Shown piece after piece: positions 45,062 through 52,052 of a DNA stretch of 64,000 bases; the first letter of the stretch is position 1, and each line of letters starts with the position of its first letter. The translations under genes and the position numbers were made by a program. Under the pieces are notes generated by a model that ran no database searches, was not told the DNA's origin, and saw nothing but the letters and a program-made list of their open reading frames with translations. Location: contig NZ_SLWX01000008.1 in the NCBI RefSeq assembly GCF_004340525.1, positions 62,001-126,000 of the forward strand. Direction: 5' to 3'. This DNA comes from Chromatocurvus halotolerans. Lineage in GTDB: Bacteria > Pseudomonadota > Gammaproteobacteria > Pseudomonadales > Halieaceae.

Positions 45062-46234
45062 TCATTCCTTCCACACCTCGCCGCACAGCCGCACCCAGTT
45101 GCCGCCGATCACCTTCTCGATGATCCGGTCGTTGTGACCCCGGGCCACAAGAGCGTCGGCAATAAGATCCATGCGCCGGTGGGAATTCAGCTCCGGTACC
45201 GTGAAGAGTACCTCCGGGTCCTCTGCGGGCGCGGCGATGCCGGCCTCGATCCGTCCCGAGACAAACTCCCGGTGCGCGGCCCAGTATTCATCGGATCCAT
45301 CAATGGGGGTGATGGAGAGATCGCTGCCGATCCCCACGTGATCCTCTCCGCAAACGTCAAGCGCGTGTTCAATATGGGCAACCACGTCGTCGGTGGTGGG
45401 GATGCGACCAGGCGTGAGAAAGGGCATCAGATAGATGCCCACCACGCCACCGCCATCTGCGGCGGCGCGCAGCTCTTCATCATCCTTGGAGCGCGGATGG
45501 CGCATGACGGCATTGCACCCGGTGTGTGTGATGCCCACGGGAGCCGCGGACGCCCGTATGCCTTCGGCGGTGGTCCGCTTGCCGCAGTGGGAGAGATCGA
45601 CAAGGCTCCCGAGCGCGTTCAGGCGCTCCACCACCTCATGCCCATAGGTACTGAGGCCGGCGTTCCCCGGCTCCAGGCAGCCGTCCCCCACAAGATTGCG
45701 CACGTTGTAGGTGAGCTGGACAACCCGCACTCCGAGGTCGTGGAACATATCGATGCGAGAGAGGTCGCCCTCGTAGGGTGTCGTATCCTGGAAGCCCAGG
45801 ATGATTCCCACGCGCCCTGAAGCCCTCGCGTCCTGAAGCTGGTCCATGGATCGTACCAGGCGAAACACGTCGGGCCAGCGCTCGACGTTGGCAAACCAGG
45901 GTGCCATGCGGCGCAGGGATGCCAGGGTATCGCCCCCGCTCACGGTCACGTTCATGGCGGTGATGCCCGAGTTGCGGGCGTTATCGATCATTTTGCGGTC
46001 TAGGGGTGGGTTCTGCGGATAATTGAAGTATCCCGGGCTTCCCAGAAAGTCGACCACCATGGCCTGGTTGTAGCCTGGCCAGCGCGGGGATTGATGGCCG
46101 GCGTCTGCATCGGGCATCGTCGCTGTGGCAGGCGTCGCGGCGGTGGACGTTACCGGCCAGCTGCCCGCGATGGCAGCCGGGGCAATTCCGGCTACGGAGG
46201 CGAAGCGGAGGAAGTCTCGGCGCGGGATGCTCAT
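45062..46234 (-). CDS. Tat-exported M19 (renal) dipeptidase
   Basis: The protein has 390 residues from the ATG at 46234, which begins a twin-arginine signal (MSIPRRDFLRFASVAGIAPA). The body is the M19 amidohydrolase barrel, with metal-site regions AMVVDFLGSP and LVDLSHCGKRTTAEGIRAS, SAAPVGITHTGCNAVMRHPR, and HVGIGSDLSITPIDGSDE. Normal M19 enzymes begin with DGH(N/D)D; here the equivalent is VVDFLGSPGYF, so one metal ligand appears changed. It probably hydrolyses dipeptides in the periplasm as a folded, metal-loaded protein. It is divergent from the propeller-CehA gene. Confidence 0.87.
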   Translation of the reverse strand: MSIPRRDFLRFASVAGIAPAAIAGSWPVTSTAATPATATMPDADAGHQSPRWPGYNQAMVVDFLGSPGYFNYPQNPPLDRKMIDNARNSGITAMNVTVSGGDTLASLRRMAPWFANVERWPDVFRLVRSMDQLQDARASGRVGIILGFQDTTPYEGDLSRIDMFHDLGVRVVQLTYNVRNLVGDGCLEPGNAGLSTYGHEVVERLNALGSLVDLSHCGKRTTAEGIRASAAPVGITHTGCNAVMRHPRSKDDEELRAAADGGGVVGIYLMPFLTPGRIPTTDDVVAHIEHALDVCGEDHVGIGSDLSITPIDGSDEYWAAHREFVSGRIEAGIAAPAEDPEVLFTVPELNSHRRMDLIADALVARGHNDRIIEKVIGGNWVRLCGEVWKE

Positions 46235-46383
46235 GGCGGTTTCCTGTAAGTTGAAGGTTGCCCGGCTATAGAGTGTGCCATGCGCCGGAGAAAGATGCGT
46301 GTCGCCGGCGATCTGATAAGCCTCGTAAAAATGCGCGGCAATGCATAACATGCAAGGCAAACAGGCCTGGGAAGAGACAGTCG

Positions 46384-48909
46384 ATGAAGAAATCACTATC
46401 GGCGATTCTGGCACTTTCGCTCGCGATGCTTTCACAGTCCCTGTTGGGCCAGTGGACCCATCAGTACCCCAGGGTGGAAGGCTATTCCCATCAGCTCTAC
46501 CTTGAACAGGAAAATCTGCCGATTCTCTCTTCCGGACCGATCAATCCGGCGCCGTCACCAGACGGCGAGCAGATCGCCTTCTCGCATCAAGGCTGGATCT
46601 GGTTGCTGGACCTCGAAAGCGGTGTTGCCCGCCAGTTGACCGACGGCGCCGGCATTGACGGCCGGCCACGCTGGTCACCGGATGGCGAATCACTCGCTTT
46701 CGTGCGAGACGGCGGTGCGGATACCGCGGTTGTCGTGAAGCGACTGAGCGATGGCGCAGAAACGGTCGTCGACACGCCGGCCATCGAGCTTGATCCCGAG
46801 TTCACTCGCGATGGAAATAGCCTGCTCTACACTTCTGCGCGCACCGGCCGTCTCGCGATATGGCAACGCGATCTCGCAACCGGTGATGATGAAAAATTGA
46901 TAGAGCCTGGGGGCCTTGGTCGTGGGGCAAGGTCGCTGGCGGACGGTGGAATCGTCTATCACGCGAAGGACTATCCCTCTTTCGGACTGCGGGTGCGTGA
47001 GGCGGATGGGCAGACAGACCGCTTGCTGTTCGAGCAGGGCTGGATGGCCCATTTCGATCCTGACGTGCACCCGTCGGGACGCTCCATGGTCTATAGCGTC
47101 GGCAACGGCAATGACCAGCGTCTTGCCGTGATGGACATTGATCAACCGGGTTTCCCGCGCTGGCTGACAGCCGTCGGCGGCAAGGCATTGCATCCGGCCT
47201 TCTCGGCAGACGGCACCACGATCTATTTCGTGGAGGCAAACACGAATCAGCAGTTTGAACTCAGGCAGATCGATGTGGCCGGTGGCCCGGCATCAGCGGT
47301 GGAGATTGCCCGCTGGGATTACACCAGCCCGGTTGGCAAGGCCACGATCATCACGACGAGGGATAACGGAGAGCCTGCTCCCGCAAGAGTGTCAGTGACC
47401 CGCATGGATGGCCACCCCGTGGCCAACCCCGGCGGCCCCACCTTTGTCGATAACAATAATGGCGACACCTACTTCTACTCGCCCGGCAGTCTCGAACTCG
47501 ATCTCCCGCAAGGGCAGTACCGCATTGTCGCGACACGCGGGCCCTTCTCGATGCCGGTTGAGCGCAGCGTTGACGTGTCCCGGGACGCGTCATTGGAGCT
47601 GGTTGCGGCTATCCCGGAAATATGGAACCCGGGAAACGCAGGCTATGCCTCCGCGGATCACCACATCCATCTGAACGCGAGCGGAGTGACCGAACTCGAC
47701 CTTGCCGACCTCCTGCTTTTCATGCGGGGAGAAGCCCTCGACTCCGCTGCTCCCATGGCATGGAACCAGTACAACCGCTTCATTGATGCACATCGCGTCG
47801 GCCAGACCGAGACAACGGCTGATGGCACGTCGGCCCTACTGTCGCAGGAGGTCCGCTCGGACTTTCACGGTCACCTGGGAATGATCGGCCTGAAAGACGC
47901 CTTCCACCCGTGGTTTTTCGGCCCGATCGAGCCTGTCTATTCGAACCGGGACTTCAATAACGGGCAGGCCATTGCCCACGCCAGGACGAAGGGTGCGCTG
48001 GCGACCTACGTGCACCCTGTCGACGGCCATGCCGATCCCTTCGCTGACCTGGCTGCCAACTCGCCACCCCATGAGCTCGTTATCGACGGCGTGCTGACAG
48101 ATGGCGTGGGGCTGGAGCTTGTCTGCCAGTGGACGAGTTCGCTCGGCACTGCAGAACTCTGGTACCGGTTTCTCAATATCGGCAGGGCCATGCCGGCCAC
48201 CGCGGGCACCGATATGATGGCAAATTTCTACCGTATTCCGGCCATCGGAACCGCGCGTGCCTACGTGCCCGTGGCAGCCAATGCCACCGGGTTTGATGCG
48301 GTGGTTGAGCAAGTGCGCAGGGGCACGGGTTTTGTCACCACGGGACCAGGGCTGTTGTTCGAGGTGAACGGAAGCACGCCGGGCGAGACGGTGGAATCGG
48401 GAACGCGGAGCTGGGACATCGAACTTGTCAGTGTGCGCCCGGTGGAGAGGCTGGAAATCATCGTCAATGGAGAGATTGTGCGAGCACTCGACGGCTTCGA
48501 CGGCAAGGGTTCGAAGCGCTACTCAGGTGCCATCGATCTGCCGAAGGGAGGCTGGGTTGCGGCGCGGGCTGTCGGTGGCGAAACAGGCTGGCCGAGCATG
48601 GGCGTGTTCCCGTTTGCGCACTCGTCACCGATCTGGATCGGCCACATCGGGAGCACTGACCCCATGGCCGCACAGGCGGCCGCCAATGACCTGTTGCGGG
48701 CACTCGACTACTCGGAAGCGCAGTTTATTGAGGGCTATTCTGGCGCTGTCCCTGCCGGCTTGCAGGTGCGGATAGATCAGGCAAGGCGCGAACTGGAGGC
48801 GCTGGAGGACCGAGTGGGGGGGCACTCTGGGGTCAGGTCCGAACGGGACCTGACCCCTCAAGGTGAATCGGCTCCAGCGCCTCACCCTGGGGCAATACCC
48901 GCCCGATAA
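46384..48909 (+). CDS. Secreted propeller-CehA/PHP metallohydrolase-like protein
   Basis: The protein has 841 residues. The signal peptide is MKKSLSAILALSLAMLSQSL. The first part is a TolB/WD40-like propeller (PSPDGEQIAFSHQGWIWLLD and similar), then a carboxypeptidase-regulatory-like insert (GQYRIVATRGPFSMPVE). A PHP-type CehA domain begins YASADHHIHLNASGVTELD, with the HxH metal pair. Later segments read RSDFHGHLGMIGLKDAFHPW and AGTDMMANFYRIPAIGTARA. It may hydrolyse a phosphoester or carbamate-like bond. The last 20 or so residues after GGHSGV are encoded by a REP-like palindrome, so the natural C-terminus may be an acquired tail. It overlaps the convergent selD gene. Confidence 0.82.
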   Translation: MKKSLSAILALSLAMLSQSLLGQWTHQYPRVEGYSHQLYLEQENLPILSSGPINPAPSPDGEQIAFSHQGWIWLLDLESGVARQLTDGAGIDGRPRWSPDGESLAFVRDGGADTAVVVKRLSDGAETVVDTPAIELDPEFTRDGNSLLYTSARTGRLAIWQRDLATGDDEKLIEPGGLGRGARSLADGGIVYHAKDYPSFGLRVREADGQTDRLLFEQGWMAHFDPDVHPSGRSMVYSVGNGNDQRLAVMDIDQPGFPRWLTAVGGKALHPAFSADGTTIYFVEANTNQQFELRQIDVAGGPASAVEIARWDYTSPVGKATIITTRDNGEPAPARVSVTRMDGHPVANPGGPTFVDNNNGDTYFYSPGSLELDLPQGQYRIVATRGPFSMPVERSVDVSRDASLELVAAIPEIWNPGNAGYASADHHIHLNASGVTELDLADLLLFMRGEALDSAAPMAWNQYNRFIDAHRVGQTETTADGTSALLSQEVRSDFHGHLGMIGLKDAFHPWFFGPIEPVYSNRDFNNGQAIAHARTKGALATYVHPVDGHADPFADLAANSPPHELVIDGVLTDGVGLELVCQWTSSLGTAELWYRFLNIGRAMPATAGTDMMANFYRIPAIGTARAYVPVAANATGFDAVVEQVRRGTGFVTTGPGLLFEVNGSTPGETVESGTRSWDIELVSVRPVERLEIIVNGEIVRALDGFDGKGSKRYSGAIDLPKGGWVAARAVGGETGWPSMGVFPFAHSSPIWIGHIGSTDPMAAQAAANDLLRALDYSEAQFIEGYSGAVPAGLQVRIDQARRELEALEDRVGGHSGVRSERDLTPQGESAPAPHPGAIPAR
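48829..48857. repeat. REP-like perfect palindrome at a convergent gene junction
   Basis: Arms GGGGTCAGGTCC (48829-48840) and GGACCTGACCCC (48846-48857) pair perfectly around a 5-base loop. The element lies inside the last codons of both convergent genes, encoding the terminal residues of the CehA-like protein (plus strand) and of SelD (minus strand, ending GSGPVRT). Similar GGGGTCAGGTCC palindromes occur as dispersed intergenic repeats in other proteobacteria. It may also terminate transcription from both sides, although no T-run is present. Confidence 0.75.
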
Positions 48910-51127
48910 TCGCAGTCTGGCCATAACCCAGCGCCCTCAGCGCCGCCACGCAGGCCCTGGCATTGGCCGCCGGCACACTCGCCAACAGCCCGCCGGCGGT
49001 CTGCGGGTCGAACAGCAGGGGGTAGCGCGGGTGATCGGTCATGCCTTCCGGGTTCCGCAGCGCTCGCCGCAGGCGCACGTTGGCCGGCTGAAGGGAACTC
49101 AGGATACCGCTGGCGACGGTCTCCTCCGCGCCGTCGAGCACCGGCAGGGCGGCGAGATCGAGTTCGGCATCCACCTCGGAAGGCCGTGTCATTTCCACCA
49201 GGTGCCCGAGCAGCCCGAAGCCGGTGACATCGGTGCAGGCGGTGGCGCCATGCTCCAACAGGCAGAGCGCACCGAGGCGGTTCGACTGGCACATGGAGGT
49301 CAGCGCCGCATCGATCCAGCGGCCTCGCGCGGCCAGCTTTGCATGGGCGGCGAACAGCGTTCCGGTGCCGATGGGCTTGGTCAGCAGCAGGACATCCCCG
49401 GCGCGCATGCCGCCCTTGCGCAGCACCCGGTCGCCGTCGGCATCAAGCAGCCCGTTCACCGCAAAGCCCAGCGCCAGTTCCCGGCTCTCGCCGGTATGCC
49501 CGCCCACCAGCGCGCAGTTGGCCTCGTTCAGGACCTCCACCGCACCGGACATCATCTGGAACAGCGTATCCTCAATCTTGCTCTCCGGCCCGGAGGGCAC
49601 CGTCGCCACCGCGGTGGCACTCTGCGCCTCGGCGCCCATGGCGAAGATATCCCCCAGGGCATGGTTGGCGGCGACCTTGCCGAAAACGTAGGGATCGTCG
49701 ATGAAGGCGCGGAAGAAGTCGATGGTGTGCACCACCGCCTTGCCCGGCGGCACCTGCAGCACCGCGGCGTCGTCCGGGTCGTGCAGCCCGATCATTACAT
49801 CATTCCGCTGCACCGGCTGCAGCTGAGCGAGTGCCCGTGACAGCACGGACGCGCCGACCTTGGCGCCGCAGCCACCGCAGCGCATGGCGACCGCGGAGAT
49901 CGCCTGGGCTGCCTCCTCGTTCTTCAGGGCGAGCCCGCGACCGGGATCATCAGTCTCTTCCTCCATCGCCGGCAGGTCGCTGAACCGCTGCATGAAGCGC
50001 CGGTCGATCCAGTCCTTCCAGCGCCAGACCCAGTCGCCCTCAAAGCCCAGTGCGCCCCGGGAGGCCACCGCGTGCCTGTCACCGGTGCTGATCAGGGCCA
50101 GCCAGGTCTTCTGCGGATGGAAGGGCCGCGGCGCACGCCCCTGTACGGCGCGGCGCAGATTGCGCGCCAGCGGCGGACCCTGGCGCACGGCAAACACGCC
50201 GGCCTTCTCCCGGGGGTGATCCACGCAGGTGGCAATGTCGCCCGCGGCGAATACCCGGTCGTCGGTGAGCGTCTGCAGCGTATCGCGCACCAGAATGAAT
50301 CCGCGCTCATCCAGCATCAGTCCTGTCTCGCGCAGCCACGCGGCGCCGCCGGCCTGGGTGACCCAGACGATCTCGTCGGCGTCCAGCGTGTCGCCGGCTG
50401 CCGTATGCACCACGCCGTTCTCTACCCGGTTCACCGCAGACCCCCGGTGCAGGTGCACGCCCCGGTACTCCAGCTGCCGCTCGAAAGCCCGGCGCACGCG
50501 GGCATTGTGCGTCGGCAGCACACGATGACTGGACGTGAACAGGTGGAACGCCAGCTCATCGGGATCGCGGCCCGCCTCGCGAAGCTCCCGGCGCAGCCGG
50601 TACTGCATGGCCAGGGTGAGCTCGACGCCCCCGGCACCGCCGCCGACCACCGCGACCCGCGTCGCACCCGGATGCTCGCGGATGCGCTCCAGCAGCGCCA
50701 GCCAGCGGTCGTTGAACTGGTTGATCGGCTTGACCGGGACGGCATTTTTGCTGGCACCGGGCACCTCGCTTACCTGGGGCGTCGAACCGATGTTGATGGA
50801 CAGCTGGTCGTAGGGCACCGCGGGCCGGCCGCGACAGAAAACCCGCTGCCCGGCAAGATCGAGCCCGACGGCCTCGTCGCGGAAAAACCGCGCCCCGGCG
50901 AATTCCGCCAGCCGCCCCAGGTCGATATGCACCTCGTCGTAGGCGTAGTGTCCGGCGATATAGCCCGGCAGCATGCCGGAGTAGGGCGTGTGCGTATCGC
51001 GGCAGATCAGCGTCAGACGCACGCCCGGGATTGGCCGCATGCCGAAACGTCGCAGCACGCCGACATGGCTGTGTCCTCCGCCGATCAGGACGATGTCGCG
51101 GAGGATGGGCGTGTCGGCTTGCTGCAT
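48833..51127 (-). CDS. selD: Selenide, water dikinase fused to an NADH-dehydrogenase-like oxidoreductase
   Basis: The protein has 764 residues. The N-terminal 370 are a pyridine-nucleotide disulfide oxidoreductase of the NDH-2 type: FAD motif DIVLIGGGHSHVGVLRRFG, NAD motif VAVVGGGAGGVELTLAMQYR and a late FAD motif RVFAAGDIATCVDHPREKAG. The C-terminal 350 are SelD, with catalytic Cys420 in AMRCGGCGAKVGASVLSRAL (cysteine, not selenocysteine). SelD makes selenophosphate from selenide and ATP, for tRNA selenation or selenocysteine. The fusion is a known domain arrangement, in which the reductase may supply reduced selenium. The start at 51127 (MQQADTP) is preferred to the upstream frame. No other selenium gene is in the window. 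Confidence 0.92.
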   Translation of the reverse strand: MQQADTPILRDIVLIGGGHSHVGVLRRFGMRPIPGVRLTLICRDTHTPYSGMLPGYIAGHYAYDEVHIDLGRLAEFAGARFFRDEAVGLDLAGQRVFCRGRPAVPYDQLSINIGSTPQVSEVPGASKNAVPVKPINQFNDRWLALLERIREHPGATRVAVVGGGAGGVELTLAMQYRLRRELREAGRDPDELAFHLFTSSHRVLPTHNARVRRAFERQLEYRGVHLHRGSAVNRVENGVVHTAAGDTLDADEIVWVTQAGGAAWLRETGLMLDERGFILVRDTLQTLTDDRVFAAGDIATCVDHPREKAGVFAVRQGPPLARNLRRAVQGRAPRPFHPQKTWLALISTGDRHAVASRGALGFEGDWVWRWKDWIDRRFMQRFSDLPAMEEETDDPGRGLALKNEEAAQAISAVAMRCGGCGAKVGASVLSRALAQLQPVQRNDVMIGLHDPDDAAVLQVPPGKAVVHTIDFFRAFIDDPYVFGKVAANHALGDIFAMGAEAQSATAVATVPSGPESKIEDTLFQMMSGAVEVLNEANCALVGGHTGESRELALGFAVNGLLDADGDRVLRKGGMRAGDVLLLTKPIGTGTLFAAHAKLAARGRWIDAALTSMCQSNRLGALCLLEHGATACTDVTGFGLLGHLVEMTRPSEVDAELDLAALPVLDGAEETVASGILSSLQPANVRLRRALRNPEGMTDHPRYPLLFDPQTAGGLLASVPAANARACVAALRALGYGQTAIIGRVLPQGEALEPIHLEGSGPVRT

Positions 51128-51260
51128 GTCTGGCTCCAGAAGGCGAGAGAGGCGGGCACCGAGGCATCGCGTACCGGCGGCGCAAATCCCGCGCAGTGTA
51201 GGGTGGCATGCCTCGTCCAACAACGTGGACAACTCTCAGCGACGTGAAATATCTGCCAAA

Positions 51261-51270
51261 TATGGCCATA
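51261..51270. promoter_or_regulatory. Palindromic operator candidate of the Phd/ParE-type module
   Basis: TATGGCCATA is a perfect 10-bp palindrome 30 bp before the antitoxin start, in an AT-rich patch (51247-51280) with a further partial copy (ATAATATGG). Antitoxins of this type repress their own promoter through such sites. The rest of the 172-bp space from the selD start shows nothing else. Confidence 0.4.
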
Positions 51271-51299
51271 ATATGGAAGTTTTGATGAGGTGACGCATT

Positions 51300-51572
51300 A
51301 TGAGTTTAGCCAGACAGATCAAACCTATCAGCTACCTGAAATCCAGCACAGCCGAAGCTGTACGCACCGTCACGGATACCGGAGAGCCTCTTTACATCAC
51401 CCAGAACGGAGAGGCCAGGATCGTGGTTCAGGATATACATACCTACGAGAAGACCCAGGAAACTCTGGCGCTGCTCAGGATTCTTGCGTTGGGCGAGGCT
51501 GAGGTGATGAAGGGCGATACAGTCCCGGCGGATGAGGCGATAGAGGTCATCAGGCAGCGATTACGGTCGTGA
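51300..51572 (+). CDS. Phd/YefM-type antitoxin
   Basis: The protein has 90 residues. The N-terminal DNA-binding part, IKPISYLKSSTAEAVRTVTD, is followed by the strand pair EPLYITQNGEARIVVQDIHT, the standard Phd/YefM pattern. The C-terminal acidic segment would bind the toxin. The stop codon overlaps the toxin's GTG start by 4 bp. The ATG at 51300 follows GATGAGGTGA, a fair ribosome-binding site. Confidence 0.85.
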   Translation: MSLARQIKPISYLKSSTAEAVRTVTDTGEPLYITQNGEARIVVQDIHTYEKTQETLALLRILALGEAEVMKGDTVPADEAIEVIRQRLRS

Positions 51573-51898
51573 CGTATTCGGTAGAACTTACAGCGTCGGC
51601 CACGGAAGACCTTAACGACATCGTCCATTGGATTGCCAGAAACGATTCGACAGACAAGGCGCTGCATGTTCTGGATCAAATCCAGTCCAGGGTATTGTCC
51701 TTGCAAGACCATACCGGACGCGGTGCCGTTCCCCTTGAGCTGGGGAGCCTCGGGATGGACAAATATCGGGAGATTTACTTCAAGCCCTACCGCATCATCT
51801 ATCATTGCAGGGATGAACGCGTCATTGTCAACCTGATCGCGGATGGCCGCAGAGACATGTCTGTCCTGCTGCAGCGGCGTCTGTTGCATCCCGGGTAA
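51569..51898 (+). CDS. RelE/ParE-superfamily toxin
   Basis: The protein has 109 residues: YSVELTASATEDLNDIVHWI, then a helical hairpin, and the strand segment YREIYFKPYRIIYHCRDERV followed by ADGRRDMSVLLQRRL. That pattern fits ParE/RelE toxins, more like ParE than like the mRNA-cleaving RelE. It starts at GTG 51569. The pair is a type II module set between selD and the TonB-receptor operon. Confidence 0.85.
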   Translation: MTYSVELTASATEDLNDIVHWIARNDSTDKALHVLDQIQSRVLSLQDHTGRGAVPLELGSLGMDKYREIYFKPYRIIYHCRDERVIVNLIADGRRDMSVLLQRRLLHPG

Positions 51899-51909
51899 TG
51901 CAAAAGCAT

Positions 51910-51975
51910 CGCTTTATGACAGCGTCATGAAAGCACTGTGAATTCTCCGAGAACTTTCCATGAATTTTCCATGAA
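51910..51975. promoter_or_regulatory. Six tandem 11-bp direct repeats, PhoB-box-like array
   Basis: Six 11-base units follow without gaps: CGCTTTATGAC (51910), AGCGTCATGAA (51921), AGCACTGTGAA (51932), TTCTCCGAGAA (51943), CTTTCCATGAA (51954) and TTTTCCATGAA (51965). Five end in GAA, and the last two differ at one base. The consensus is close to the PhoB half-site plus spacer (CTGTCATAAAT, also 11 bp). GATAAT at 51981-51986 is well placed as a -10 element behind the last unit, as in PhoB-dependent promoters. It lies 77 bp before the TonB-receptor start. Confidence 0.6.
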
Positions 51976-52052
51976 GACTCGATAATCGCATTGAGCGCTT
52001 GCCGCGACGCACCTAGCCTTTGGCGCTTCTCACATCACTGCCGGAGAACCCC

